Positions 1 to 8,141 of a DNA stretch of 41,076 bases are shown piece after piece. Position 1 is the first letter of the stretch. Every line of letters starts with the position of its first letter. The notes under the pieces are model-generated. The model was not told the DNA's origin. It saw nothing but the letters and a program-made list of their open reading frames with translations, and made no database searches. This DNA is from JBDLID01 sp039715055 (GTDB taxonomy: Bacteria; Desulfobacterota; Desulfobulbia; Desulfobulbales; Desulfocapsaceae), in contig JBDLID010000010.1 in assembly GCA_039715055.1 (NCBI GenBank), positions 1-41,076 on the forward strand, in the 5' to 3' direction. The position numbers were made by a program, and so were the translations under genes.

Positions 1-699
1 ACACTTCCCGGTGCCATGCCCATTTTCTTTGTGATCGGAATTATCATGGTCTGTATATATGGAGGTGTTGGAACCCCCACTGAAGCCGGATCACTTGGGG
101 CTTTTCTCATCCTGTGTATAGCGCTGTATAAGGGCATGCGTCTAAAGGAACTCAAAGGAGCACTCATTGAAACCGGAAAACTGACCGTGATGATATTTAC
201 CATCATCTGGGGCGTTTTGCTCTATGTGCGTTTTCTCGGGTTTGCAGATCTGCCCAGCGCGTTCTCAGACTGGATTACAGGTCTTGATCAAAGCCCGATG
301 ATCACATTGATTTGTATTTTGTGTGGTTATGCAGTGCTTGGCATGTTTATGGATGCCATAGGCATGCTGCTGCTGACCCTGCCGGTCGTTTACCCTGCAG
401 TCATTGCCTTAAATGGCGGGGAAGGTGTTGCTGTGGCTGATTCGGCGTTTGGGATGAGCGGAGTGGGCTGTTCCATCTGGTTTGGTATTATTGTGGTTAA
501 AATGGCAGAACTCTGCTTGATTACTCCGCCAATAGGACTCAACTGTTTTGTTGTGGCCGGCGTTCGGCCGGAATGCTCGGTGCACGATGTCTTTCGTGGT
601 GTCACACCTTTTTTTGTGGCAGATGTTTTGACAATTGCGGCACTGATTGGTGCACCCGGCATTGTGCTGTGGTTACCGGGGTTGATGGGTTTTTCCTGA
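1..699 (+). CDS. TRAP transporter large permease (DctM-type), C-terminal part, truncated by window start
   Basis: The reading frame is already open at base 1 (T-L-P-G-A-M...), so this is the last ~232 residues of a longer protein. The full family is about 420-440 residues. The protein is very hydrophobic with several predicted membrane helices. It carries the glycine- and proline-rich patterns of the DctM subunit: GGVGTPTEAG near the visible start, an LGMFMDAIGMLLLTLPV stretch in the middle and LCLITPPIGLNCFVV near the end. DctM is the inner-membrane channel subunit that imports carboxylates or related acids, together with a small membrane subunit (DctQ) and a periplasmic binding protein (DctP). 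Those partners would lie upstream, outside the window. The family call is secure, but the substrate cannot be read. The next gene is convergent. Confidence 0.9.
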   Translation, partial: TLPGAMPIFFVIGIIMVCIYGGVGTPTEAGSLGAFLILCIALYKGMRLKELKGALIETGKLTVMIFTIIWGVLLYVRFLGFADLPSAFSDWITGLDQSPMITLICILCGYAVLGMFMDAIGMLLLTLPVVYPAVIALNGGEGVAVADSAFGMSGVGCSIWFGIIVVKMAELCLITPPIGLNCFVVAGVRPECSVHDVFRGVTPFFVADVLTIAALIGAPGIVLWLPGLMGFS

Positions 700-720
700 T
701 AACTCTAGCGGCAGAGCTTT

Positions 721-1647
721 TCAGTCAGTGACAGCGGATGATACAAATTCGCTTTCCAGTGGAAGAGCAGCCCAGATTTTTTCCTTGTACTTCATAACCT
801 CATTAATCTCTATTTCTTCAATATGCTGATGGAACATTGCCAGGCTGCCCCATCTCAGGAATCTGGAGGGGAACATTACCTGGTTATCATTTTCAATGTA
901 ACTCTTCATCACATCTTCAAGCTGATCATTATACAGCAGCCTTGAGTTGATTTTGAATAAGTCAATATCGAAGTTTATCAGATAATCATGCAGCTCAAAT
1001 GGCATTACTGACTGTAGGGCATACAGGTAATTAATGCTGTTTGATGCCACGTTTTGCTCAGCGACGCTCTGGCATGTACTCTGCTTCTTCCCCATGCAGA
1101 TTCCGGGGCAGTTAAAATGGCATCCATTGTTGAGTAATAATTTAACCTCAAATCCCTCATTGCTGATTTTTGTAAAAAGACTGCGGTCCCGAAGATTTTT
1201 GCCACCAAGCACGACTTGAGTAAACCTGTCATCGTAACCAATATTATTATACGACGACAGTAGTGGCACATCGGGATATTGTTTAGAGATAATATCAGCA
1301 TACGGTGTCAAGGTTGTTATCTGGTCTATTTCCAGATACTTTGACATCAGTTCAATGCTGTTCAATATATCCACATTATTTTCTAACAATCTGACGGTGT
1401 TTATGGCCAGATTAAATGACGCACCTTTCGAGCAGGCATATGATATGCATCGGACAAAATGTTTGAGATTTGCTTCCGTGTGTTCCAGGTATTGCCACAG
1501 CGGCATTCTTGAGTGGTAGAGATTGTCCCCAATTGGTGATGAATACACATCATGGATATATGGGTGAAAGCTATCGACAAATGACTTCCAGTCCTCAAAT
1601 TTGAGATCGGGAGGAAATCCTATTGAGAATTTTCGAGCAAAATTCAT
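721..1647 (-). CDS. TIM-barrel-like protein with U32-peptidase-like Cys motif, function unknown
   Basis: A 308-residue soluble protein starts at an ATG preceded by AAGGAA. It has no signal peptide or membrane segment. Successive beta/alpha units such as FNLAINTVRLL, IELMSKYLEIDQITTLTPY and PLLSSYNN look barrel-like. They end in a hydrophobic strand followed by N-x-G-C-x3-C-P (about residues 183-191) and a further C-M-G-K-K-Q-S-T-C. A strand followed by NxGCxxxCP resembles the core of U32-peptidase-like proteins, several of which bind an Fe-S cluster. The exact U32 signature is not present, so this is only a fold-level suggestion. The gene is clearly AT-richer than tlyA beside it, which hints at horizontal acquisition. 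It stands alone, convergent with the TRAP gene, so the context gives no function. Confidence 0.5.
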   Translation of the reverse strand: MNFARKFSIGFPPDLKFEDWKSFVDSFHPYIHDVYSSPIGDNLYHSRMPLWQYLEHTEANLKHFVRCISYACSKGASFNLAINTVRLLENNVDILNSIELMSKYLEIDQITTLTPYADIISKQYPDVPLLSSYNNIGYDDRFTQVVLGGKNLRDRSLFTKISNEGFEVKLLLNNGCHFNCPGICMGKKQSTCQSVAEQNVASNSINYLYALQSVMPFELHDYLINFDIDLFKINSRLLYNDQLEDVMKSYIENDNQVMFPSRFLRWGSLAMFHQHIEEIEINEVMKYKEKIWAALPLESEFVSSAVTD

Positions 1648-1667
1648 GGACTATTCCTTAACAAATG

Positions 1668-1709
1668 ATGTCCATCGAAAAAATATACATGAAGGTAGCC
1701 AATGGACAT
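1668..1709. promoter_or_regulatory. Inverted repeat upstream of the U32-like gene
   Basis: A perfect 8-bp inverted repeat, ATGTCCAT / ATGGACAT, has its arms at 1668-1675 and 1702-1709. It begins about 20 bp upstream of the ATG at 1647. It could be an operator or a 5'-UTR hairpin. A second short inverted repeat, GTATCA / TGATAC, follows near 1749-1773. No convincing -35/-10 pair was identified. Confidence 0.25.
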
Positions 1710-1805
1710 CTGTTCTTTTTGACCTGTTCCGTTTTGAGGTGACTGCGAGTATCAGATTCGAGAAGTGTGATACACCTGTTGTGATGTTGACTAGGCAGGG
1801 TTGTC

Positions 1806-2537
1806 TCACGGACTGTTGGTCAAAAGGGTGAGAAATTCCCGGTTTCCCTTGGGGCCGGTGATTGGCGACTCCGCTGTCCGGGCTGTCTCAAGACCAATTT
1901 CTGCTGCAAAAGAGCGCAGTTTGTCTACAGCCTCCTGATGGAGGGCAGGATCAAGCACCACTCCGCCCTTGGGGATCTTTTCACGGGGCAGTTCGAACTG
2001 GGGTTTGATCAGGGCGATGATTTCTGTTTTTCTGCCAAAGAGGGGGAGCAGGGGAGGGAGCAGCCTGGTCAGTGAGATAAAGGAGGCGTCGATGACTGCC
2101 AGGTCAAGCGGCTCGGGGATTTCCCTGTGGGTGAGGTTGCGCGCGTTGAAGCGTTCGATCAGCACTACCCGCGGATCCTGACGAAGTTTCCAGTCGAACT
2201 GGCCGTAGCCGACATCAACCGCGTAAACCTTTTTGGCGCCGTGCTGAAGGAGGCAGTCGGTGAAGCCTCCGGACGAGGCTCCAATATCGGCACAGATCAG
2301 GCCGGTGGGGTCATAATCAAAGAGTTGCAGGCCACCTTCAAGCTTGAGTCCTCCCCGGGAAACATAGGGGATGCGCTCTTTGAGGCTGATTTCGGCCCCG
2401 GGGGAAACCGCATGTCCAGCCTTGTCGATCCTGGCTCCATCCACCAGAACCTCACCTGCCCCGATCAGACCTCCTGCCTTGGCAAGATCTGCAGCCAGGC
2501 CAAGCTCAACCAATCGCTGGTCCAGTCGTGTTGCCAT
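1806..2537 (-). CDS. tlyA: TlyA-family rRNA 2'-O-methyltransferase / hemolysin-A-like protein
   Basis: The N-terminal S4 RNA-binding domain (about residues 2-60, MATRLDQRLVELGLA...) is followed by an FtsJ-like SAM methyltransferase fold with the SAM loop DIGASSGGFTDCLL. Other FtsJ-like stretches are AVDVGYGQFDWKL and LIKPQFE. TlyA enzymes methylate ribose 2'-OH groups of cytidines in 16S/23S rRNA; homologues are often annotated as hemolysin A. The ATG at 2537 is preferred over an in-frame TTG four codons upstream because S4 domains of this family begin at this point. The length of about 243 residues fits the family. The gene lies 21 bp downstream of cpoB on the same strand, so it may be read through from the tol operon. 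Confidence 0.9.
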   Translation of the reverse strand: MATRLDQRLVELGLAADLAKAGGLIGAGEVLVDGARIDKAGHAVSPGAEISLKERIPYVSRGGLKLEGGLQLFDYDPTGLICADIGASSGGFTDCLLQHGAKKVYAVDVGYGQFDWKLRQDPRVVLIERFNARNLTHREIPEPLDLAVIDASFISLTRLLPPLLPLFGRKTEIIALIKPQFELPREKIPKGGVVLDPALHQEAVDKLRSFAAEIGLETARTAESPITGPKGNREFLTLLTNSP

Positions 2538-2558
2538 TAGCCCGGTCAACCACCTCGC

Positions 2559-3578
2559 CTAGAGTTGAGAAAGCTTTTTCTTGGCCTTTACCGCCTCGGG
2601 GCTGGATCCGTATGAGGAGATGATCGTTTCATAAAGCAGTTTGGCAGTCCCCTTTTCAGTGAGTTGTTCAAAGGACATTGCCTGTCGGAACATGGCCTTG
2701 GAGGTCATGGGGTGTCCCGGATAGGATGAGACGATTTTTTGATACTGGAGAATGGCCTGGTCATAGGCCTGCTGCTTGTAGAGGCACTCTCCCATCATGT
2801 AGCGGGCTTGCAGCGTCTTTGAGCCGCTTCCGTTTTTGTCGATGTGTTTCTGGAACAGGTCAAAGGCAGCCTGGTATTTCCCTGCATCAAACTTGGCCTG
2901 GCCCTGGGCCTGATAGTCGGTTGACGAGGATTGCTTTGGGGGGGCAGCCTTTTGAGCTGGAGCTGGAGCTGGAGTCGCGGCAGTTCTTGACGAAGAGACG
3001 GCGGCTGTCCTTACCGGAGTAGCAGAGGAGGCATTTTTATAGATAACCTTTTTCCTGTCGGCCCGGATAAAGATGGCGTCGTCACCTGCGGAACGGGCAC
3101 TGGCCCGTTGTGCCCTGAGCCTTGCCGCTTCCGCCGCCTTGGCCGCTGCGGCGGCCTTGCGTTCGGCTTCAAGAAGCCTTGCGTCCTGCAGATTTTTCAC
3201 CTGGGAGCGCTGCTGTTCAACCTCTGTATTGAGCTCGGCCAGTCTGGTTTCAAACTGGGCATTTTGCTCTTTTGTCTGGTTTTGATAGTTGAGTTCGAGT
3301 TCTTTGTTCTGTTCCTGGAGACGTCGGTTCAGGTGCGCTGTCTCCTCAAGCTGGCTTTTGAGCTCAAGCATGTCCCTGTGCAGGTCGTCAAGCTGGCCTG
3401 ACGAGTCGGCCTGACGTTTTCGCATTTCCCCGACGGTATTGGCCTTCATGTCTTCAACTTTTTTATTCAGGTCACGGATCCTGTAGTTGAGAACCTGAAT
3501 ATCATCCTTGGTCGCGCACTGAATGAGAAAGGGGCTGCAAGCGAGAATGAAGATAAAGGTCTTAATTCGTTTCTGCAT
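2559..3578 (-). CDS. cpoB: Tol-Pal system cell-division coordinator CpoB (YbgF)
   Basis: A 339-residue exported protein. The hydrophobic signal FIFILACSPFLIQC ends in a lipoprotein-like Cys21, but the residue before it is Gln, which is unusual for a lipobox. A coiled coil follows (about residues 28-150, rich in E, Q, K, L and A). Next comes a low-complexity Ala/Pro linker containing APAPAPA. Residues 215-339 form a TPR domain with repeats such as YQAQGQAKFDAGKYQAAFDLFQKH and ARYMMGECLYKQQAYDQAILQYQKI. CpoB binds TolA and coordinates outer-membrane constriction with septal peptidoglycan synthesis. Its place directly after tolB agrees. The coiled-coil region is longer than in Escherichia coli. 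Confidence 0.87.
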   Translation of the reverse strand: MQKRIKTFIFILACSPFLIQCATKDDIQVLNYRIRDLNKKVEDMKANTVGEMRKRQADSSGQLDDLHRDMLELKSQLEETAHLNRRLQEQNKELELNYQNQTKEQNAQFETRLAELNTEVEQQRSQVKNLQDARLLEAERKAAAAAKAAEAARLRAQRASARSAGDDAIFIRADRKKVIYKNASSATPVRTAAVSSSRTAATPAPAPAQKAAPPKQSSSTDYQAQGQAKFDAGKYQAAFDLFQKHIDKNGSGSKTLQARYMMGECLYKQQAYDQAILQYQKIVSSYPGHPMTSKAMFRQAMSFEQLTEKGTAKLLYETIISSYGSSPEAVKAKKKLSQL

Positions 3579-3741
3579 GGGTAATACCTGTTTATTTGGG
3601 AAATAATTTTAATTTAAAGTGTAGCTCTCAAAGTACCGTTTCAGAAAGAAAACAGCTACTTTTTTTTCTGCAGCAACCCAGTCTGTCAAGGGACAGATAT
3701 CAGATCTGACTACCTTTCTGTCCTCTAATTGTGGAGGGCAG

Positions 3742-5055
3742 CTACCACAAACCCTTTTTTTGAGGCGGGCTCCAGCGGGGGTACGATTGATTGCCGCTAA
3801 AGTCAAAGAGCTGTCTTTCCTGTGAACCGTTTTTCATGGCAATCATGATTTTCTGACCCTTGCCCAACCGTTTTGAGTAGATCAGTTGTCTGCCGTCGGG
3901 CGACCAGGTGGGTGACTCGTGGTGGCCGGTGCCGTGGGTGACCTGGATCGGCTCGGCATTGGCGTCCGGACGAATAGTGAAGATCTGGTACTGTCCGTTT
4001 ATCAGGCTGGAGTAGGCGATCTGGTCGCCCTTGGGTGACCAGGCCGGCTCGGCATTTTCACTCCCTCTAAACGTCAAACGCTGGATCCTTCGTCCGGAGA
4101 GGTCCATGGTGTAAATCTGCGGCCGGGCACTTCGGTCGGAGACAAAGGCAATCTGACGTCCGTTGGGCGACCAGGTGGGCGAGACATTGATTCCGGCCCG
4201 TTTGGTCAGCTGCTCCTTGATATAGCCGCGTGCGTCAAGAAGGTAAAGATCAGGATTGCCGTCCTTGGAAAGCGTGAGCACCATTTTTTTGCCGTCGGGC
4301 GACCAGGCCGGGGCCAGGTTCATTCCCTTGCGCCGTGACAGGGCCCGGGTGGTCTTGTTCTGGTTGAGGTCGGTGATGTAAAGATTCTGATTACCGGTGT
4401 GGTATGAGGTGTAGGTCAGACTGCGGCCGTCAGGAGTGAAACGGGGGGAAACAACCAGGTTTTTATGACGGGTCACCTGGCGGGTTTTAAGGCCGAGAAT
4501 ATCGGTAATATAGATTTCCTTGGCACCGGTACGATTGGAGATAAAGACGATTTTTGATAACGCCACACCCGGTTCCCCGGTAAACTCCTCTATGACACTG
4601 TCACAGAAGCGGAACAGTATCTCATTCTGCTGACTGCGGGCACCGTTGTAAGTCTTGCCCATCATCATATGCAGCCCGGCAGCCACATCCAGTAACTTCA
4701 GCTCAAAGCCGATACCGCCTGAAGACATCCTGAAACTGCCGAGAACCACATAGTCAACGCCATACTGTTTCCAGTCTGCTTGAGGTGAGTTTCCGTAGAC
4801 AGAGCTGTCGACGACATTGATCATTCCGTGAAACTCAAGGCTGCGGCCGAGAATATCGGCCAATTCTCTGCCGTAGGGCTGCTGCAGGTCAGGACGGTCC
4901 TTGTTGATCAACGAGGGAACGGCAACGTTGATCTTACGTGACTCCGGAGAGGTGATGTCGATATAGACACGTTCACCTGCATAGCTGCCTGTGGACCAGC
5001 AAAACAAAAGAGTGAACAAGATGAGTGTCTTACAGAGAAGTATCGTAAATTTCAT
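3742..5055 (-). CDS. tolB: Tol-Pal system periplasmic protein TolB
   Basis: A 437-residue protein starts at the ATG at 5055, immediately before a Sec signal peptide (MKFTILLCKTLILFTLLF... cut near SYA-GE). The open frame extends 59 codons further, but that stretch overlaps tolA and reads as non-coding. The N-terminal domain (mature residues ~1-140) is the TolB D1 domain. A six-bladed beta-propeller follows, built on repeated P-x-W-S-P-D/N-G-x2-I/L motifs (PAWSPDGKKM, PTWSPNGRQI, PAWSPKGDQI, PTWSPDGRQL). TolB bridges TolA and the lipoprotein Pal in the periplasm. It starts 31 bp after the tolA stop and is clearly in the same operon. Confidence 0.95.
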   Translation of the reverse strand: MKFTILLCKTLILFTLLFCWSTGSYAGERVYIDITSPESRKINVAVPSLINKDRPDLQQPYGRELADILGRSLEFHGMINVVDSSVYGNSPQADWKQYGVDYVVLGSFRMSSGGIGFELKLLDVAAGLHMMMGKTYNGARSQQNEILFRFCDSVIEEFTGEPGVALSKIVFISNRTGAKEIYITDILGLKTRQVTRHKNLVVSPRFTPDGRSLTYTSYHTGNQNLYITDLNQNKTTRALSRRKGMNLAPAWSPDGKKMVLTLSKDGNPDLYLLDARGYIKEQLTKRAGINVSPTWSPNGRQIAFVSDRSARPQIYTMDLSGRRIQRLTFRGSENAEPAWSPKGDQIAYSSLINGQYQIFTIRPDANAEPIQVTHGTGHHESPTWSPDGRQLIYSKRLGKGQKIMIAMKNGSQERQLFDFSGNQSYPRWSPPQKKGLW

Positions 5056-5086
5056 GTGAGTATCCGTAAAAGAATGGTTATTAGGC

Positions 5087-5965
5087 TTACTGGATGGATC
5101 CGGGTTTAAAACGCAGCCCAATTTCCCACTGCTGTCGCTTGAGGGCTGCAGGGATTTTGGGAAACGGTGAGGCAGCGGCCAGTGTTTTGGAGACAAACTG
5201 GTCAAAGAGTCGGTCACCGGATCGTTTTTCAAAAAAATGATTTGTGATGCTACCGTCTTTTTTTATGGTCACAACCACCACTGCCAAAAGCTCTGGATCC
5301 CACTGTTTAATATCGGGCAGTGCCCAGTAGGGTTGAATATGGCTGAAGATCCTCGAATAATACTGCCCTTCAAGGGCGGTCAGGTTCTTTTGCGCCCCTG
5401 AGTTGCCCCTGGTTGGTTTGGTCGTGCTGGTTTTTGAGGTGTGGAGCATCTGCTTGAGAGCGTCAAGGGCTTCCCTGCTTGCCTGGGCAGCCTGTTCCTC
5501 AGCCCTGCGCGCCTGGGCCAGCTCTTTCTGCAGGTTGCGTTGGCGGGCCTGTCTCTTACGCTTGCTTTCAGAAGTACGCTGGGATGAAGAGATTTTCTTT
5601 TTAATCTTTTTTTTCAGCGGCCTGAGAGACACCACCTTGGCAGGTGCCGGTGTGGGAGCAGGCGCCGGTTCAGGAGGAGCAATCGAGATCGCCTCTTTGG
5701 GCACAACAGGCTCCGGCGGTGGAGTTGGTGTGCTTGCAGTCGCCTTAGGCGGGGCTTGTGGCGGTGGCGCGGCCGGGGCTGGTTCGGGCAGAGAGATGTT
5801 GACCAGGTCCACCGTATAACTCTCCGGAATTTTCGATCTCTGATGAAAAATGTCCGGGAGCACCATGGCGGCCAACAGGACGAGCAGATGAAAGCCGAGG
5901 GTCATGTTCAGCGGGAACCGCCAATCAGGAGAACCCATAGTGGTCACTTTATACTCTTGGTACAT
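5087..5965 (-). CDS. tolA: TolA / TonB-type energy-transducing protein of the Tol system
   Basis: A 292-residue protein with one N-terminal membrane helix (about residues 18-38) followed by a Pro/Ala-rich stretch (residues ~55-110). A Lys/Arg/Ala/Glu-rich helical region (KKKIKKKISSS to about residue 175) leads to a C-terminal TonB/TolA-like domain (YYSRIFSHIQPYWALPD ... GSITNHFFEKRSGDRLFDQFVSKTL). It transmits proton-motive energy from TolQR to the outer membrane. Its position between tolR and tolB identifies it as TolA although the C-terminal domain could also be called TonB-like. An internal ATG at 5938 (MGSPDW) is an alternative start. An upstream GGAGG lies 17 nt before the chosen ATG, which is rather far. 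Confidence 0.88.
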   Translation of the reverse strand: MYQEYKVTTMGSPDWRFPLNMTLGFHLLVLLAAMVLPDIFHQRSKIPESYTVDLVNISLPEPAPAAPPPQAPPKATASTPTPPPEPVVPKEAISIAPPEPAPAPTPAPAKVVSLRPLKKKIKKKISSSQRTSESKRKRQARQRNLQKELAQARRAEEQAAQASREALDALKQMLHTSKTSTTKPTRGNSGAQKNLTALEGQYYSRIFSHIQPYWALPDIKQWDPELLAVVVVTIKKDGSITNHFFEKRSGDRLFDQFVSKTLAAASPFPKIPAALKRQQWEIGLRFKPGSIQ

Positions 5966-6070
5966 CGTATATTAATAGAGATGCCTCCGCAGGCACATTG
6001 TCCAGGCTGGTTTCACAGATGAAACCATTCAATAGTGTTTACGAGTCAATAAGCCCTTGTCAAAGCCATG

Positions 6071-6496
6071 TTACCTGCTTTTGGGTTCAAGTGGCTGGGT
6101 GATCATTCCAAGTTTGTCAAAACCGGCCGATTTGACATCGGCCATGATGGAGACCACCAATCCGTATGGAACCTGTTTGTCCGCCCGCAGAAAGATCGGT
6201 TGGGACTTGGGATCCTTGACATTGGCCAGTAGTTGATCTTTCAGAAAGGCCTGGTTCAGTGGTTTATCCCTTAACTGGATAGTACCCTCTTTGTCCACCG
6301 TGATAATCAGCGGCGCCTTTTCTTCCTGGCGAAGCGATTTGGCCGTTGTTTCCGGCAGGTCGACATCAAGGCCCTGGGTCATCATCGGTGCGGTTACCAT
6401 GAAGATGATGAGGAGCACCAGCATGACATCCACCAGCGGCGTCACATTGATATCGGCTACCAGACCTCGCGGGCCGTTTCTCTGCGTCATTGCCAT
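6071..6496 (-). CDS. tolR: TolR / ExbD-family proton-channel subunit
   Basis: A 141-residue protein with one N-terminal membrane helix (about residues 22-40, VDVMLVLLIIFMVTAPM). It is preceded by the family motif D-I-N-V-T-P-L-V-D, whose second Asp is the proposed proton-carrying residue. A small periplasmic domain ends in RADKQVPYGLVVSIMADVKSAGFDKLGMI, typical of TolR/ExbD. TolR works with TolQ as the motor that energises TolA. The length matches the family, and the gene lies between tolQ and tolA with gaps near 100 bp. Confidence 0.95.
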   Translation of the reverse strand: MAMTQRNGPRGLVADINVTPLVDVMLVLLIIFMVTAPMMTQGLDVDLPETTAKSLRQEEKAPLIITVDKEGTIQLRDKPLNQAFLKDQLLANVKDPKSQPIFLRADKQVPYGLVVSIMADVKSAGFDKLGMITQPLEPKSR

Positions 6497-6590
6497 AATT
6501 CAGTCTGCATAACTAAGAGGTTGTAAAATCTGTAAAATAATCAATCAGTCAAGCCGGTGTGAAAAACCGGATAACTGGATAAACTTTCAA

Positions 6591-7295
6591 CTATTTGACC
6601 CTGCTCAACAGGTCGCGCTCCACCAGGTTGAGAAAATCAGTCGAGAAGTTCTGTACATCGGTATCGATTTCAGTCAGCCTGCTGGCGTAATAATTATAAA
6701 AGATGACTGCCGGGATGGCAACAGCAAGGCCGGCAGCGGTAGCGACCAGGGCCTCTGAGATGCCGGGTGCCACAACAGCAAGTGAAGCCGAGCCACGCAG
6801 GCCGATGTCGTGAAAGGAGGCCATGATACCCCAGACCGTACCAAAGAGGCCGATAAAAGGGGCGGCGCTGCCGGTTGTGGCAAGAAAGGGCAGGGAGCGA
6901 CCAAGTTCAGCAATTTCCTGAGCCTCAGCCTTGCGAATGGCCCTTTTGAGGTTATCCATGGTGGCCAACTGCATCTCCAGTGTCTCTCCGGCCTGACTCT
7001 CCTCCTTACGGTTGCGGATAGCGTTGATTTTTTCAAGTTCACTGTAACCTGTAACAAAGACCGCTGCCTCCGGGCTGTAGGTGAACTCTTCAGCTGCCTG
7101 AGAGGCCTCGTTCAGATTGCCTGATGTCCAGAAGGTCTCGAGGAATTCATCGGTATCCAGTCTGGTCTTCTTGTAAAGCCTGGCCTTCATGAAAATGATA
7201 TACCAGGAGATAAGCGAGAAAAGGAGCAGAGTCAGCATGACAAGCTGGCCGACGGGGCCGGCATGGAGGATCATGTCGGATATGGATAACTGCAC
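6591..7295 (-). CDS. tolQ: TolQ / ExbB-family proton-channel subunit
   Basis: A 234-residue protein with three membrane helices: residues ~13-37, ~130-155 and ~165-195. The MotA/TolQ/ExbB core is clear: LPFLATTGSAAPFIGLFGTVWGIMASF and GISEALVATAAGLAVAIPAVIFYNY. TolQ forms the inner-membrane stator pentamer that conducts protons with TolR. The start is a GTG at 7295 with AGGA about 12 nt upstream. It is the first gene of the tol operon. The 200 bp upstream (7296-7501) hold no gene and no promoter that I can defend. Confidence 0.95.
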   Translation of the reverse strand: MQLSISDMILHAGPVGQLVMLTLLLFSLISWYIIFMKARLYKKTRLDTDEFLETFWTSGNLNEASQAAEEFTYSPEAAVFVTGYSELEKINAIRNRKEESQAGETLEMQLATMDNLKRAIRKAEAQEIAELGRSLPFLATTGSAAPFIGLFGTVWGIMASFHDIGLRGSASLAVVAPGISEALVATAAGLAVAIPAVIFYNYYASRLTEIDTDVQNFSTDFLNLVERDLLSRVK

Positions 7296-7501
7296 AGTTT
7301 TTTTCCTATTTGTTTAGATGGAGGGCCGGATCGTCAGGCCGTCTTTAGTCAACTGACGGACAACGTAACGAAATGTGTTGCTGAAAGTAATGATGAATCC
7401 GCTCAAAGCCCCGGCGGTTTTGCTGCTGTATGGCCGGACACCGACCATAAATGCGTAACCATCAAAAATTTACAACAAGAAAACACAACTTTGTTAAAAC
7501 T

Positions 7502-7696
7502 TCAACCTCTGCAATCGCGACACATCCTTTCCTTCCACTCCTCGATCTGATCTTCATAGTCGGAAGGTGAAGATTCCATCCCGCAGGCCCTGCAGGAGAC
7601 CCTGGCCCGGTGTCACTGCCCGCTGAGCACGGCCTCTTTCCGGCCGCAGAAGAGGCAGTTAAATCGCTCTTCTTCGCTATCAGGGGGAATTGCCAT
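7502..7696 (-). CDS. Small zinc-ribbon ORF interrupted by an in-frame UGA (Lar-like; selenoprotein candidate or pseudogene)
   Basis: From the ATG at 7696, one frame reads 64 codons with a single internal TGA at codon 28 (7613-7615). The part before it contains C14-x2-C17-G. The part after it contains C35-x2-C38-G and, at the end, C59-x2-C62. Two CxxCG knuckles followed by a Y-E-D-x-I-x2-W stretch resemble Lar-type restriction-alleviation zinc ribbons (CPFCG...C..CGA...AI..WN). Coding character clearly continues across the TGA. The ATG overlaps the end of the fabZ-like gene by 17 bp, so it looks translationally coupled to the lipid operon. Possible readings are UGA as selenocysteine (see the hairpin entry), a Trp-to-stop mutation, or a sequencing error. 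The two halves could also be separate micro-ORFs. Confidence 0.4.
7579..7597 (-). promoter_or_regulatory. Hairpin downstream of the in-frame UGA, possible bacterial SECIS element
   Basis: On the minus strand an 8-bp stem, UCCUGCAG / CUGCGGGA (one G-U pair), closes a 3-nt GGC loop. The loop begins 23 nt after the UGA at 7613-7615. Bacterial SECIS elements are stem-loops at about this distance with a G among the first loop bases, so the geometry fits. However, the hairpin falls on the codons of the second CxxC knuckle and could arise by chance. Evidence is structural only. Confidence 0.25.
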
Positions 7697-8141
7697 CACT
7701 TTTTCCTGGAGCCAGAGTGCAGGAGAATTCAACCTGGAGTGCTACCTTGTTGTCGAGTCGCAGACTGCCTTTGAGAAACCAGGCCGATGCCAGTTTCTCT
7801 TTGAGCTTGACCTCCATGGTCACCGTATCGCCGGGTCCCACCTGACGTTTGAATCGGGCCATGAGAATACGCGACAGGACCGGCATGCCGGGTGAGTCAT
7901 GGCTACTATTTTTCTGAATGTGGGCAATGAGCAGTGCGCCGCTCTGGAACAGCGCTTCACAGAGAATAACCCCGGGTAGAATGGGGTGATCCGGATAGTG
8001 GCCCTCAAAAATGTCAAGATCTTGCGGGATGTATTTCTCGGTGATGATACTCTCCGGGCCGCACTCGATAATCCGATCCACCCAGAGAAATGGCGGACGG
8101 TGGGGGAGCAGTGCTGTCACCTGCGGGTCAACTCCAGCCAC
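7680..8141 (-). CDS. FabZ-like 3-hydroxyacyl-ACP dehydratase (hotdog fold)
   Basis: A 153-residue single hotdog domain with the FabZ signature LPHRPPFLWVDRI at residues 12-24. The catalytic region is FEGHYPDHPILPGVILCEALFQ, with His48 and Glu62 in the positions of the FabZ catalytic pair. It would dehydrate a 3-hydroxyacyl-ACP to the 2-enoyl-ACP. The start is a GTG overlapping the last base of the fabG-like stop codon (TAGTG), so the two are translationally coupled. Because it sits with a ketosynthase, a carrier protein and two desaturase-like flavoproteins, it probably serves a dedicated lipid or polyene pathway rather than bulk fatty-acid synthesis. Confidence 0.88.
   Translation of the reverse strand: MAGVDPQVTALLPHRPPFLWVDRIIECGPESIITEKYIPQDLDIFEGHYPDHPILPGVILCEALFQSGALLIAHIQKNSSHDSPGMPVLSRILMARFKRQVGPGDTVTMEVKLKEKLASAWFLKGSLRLDNKVALQVEFSCTLAPGKSDGNSP

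Noticed and set aside
3609..3806. 65-residue ORF between tolB and cpoB as a missing pal
   Set aside because: It overlaps the tolB end, has no signal peptide and no OmpA-like motif.
5056..5232. 59-codon N-terminal extension of tolB
   Set aside because: It overlaps the tolA 3' end, has no ribosome-binding site and lies before a clear signal peptide that starts at 5055.
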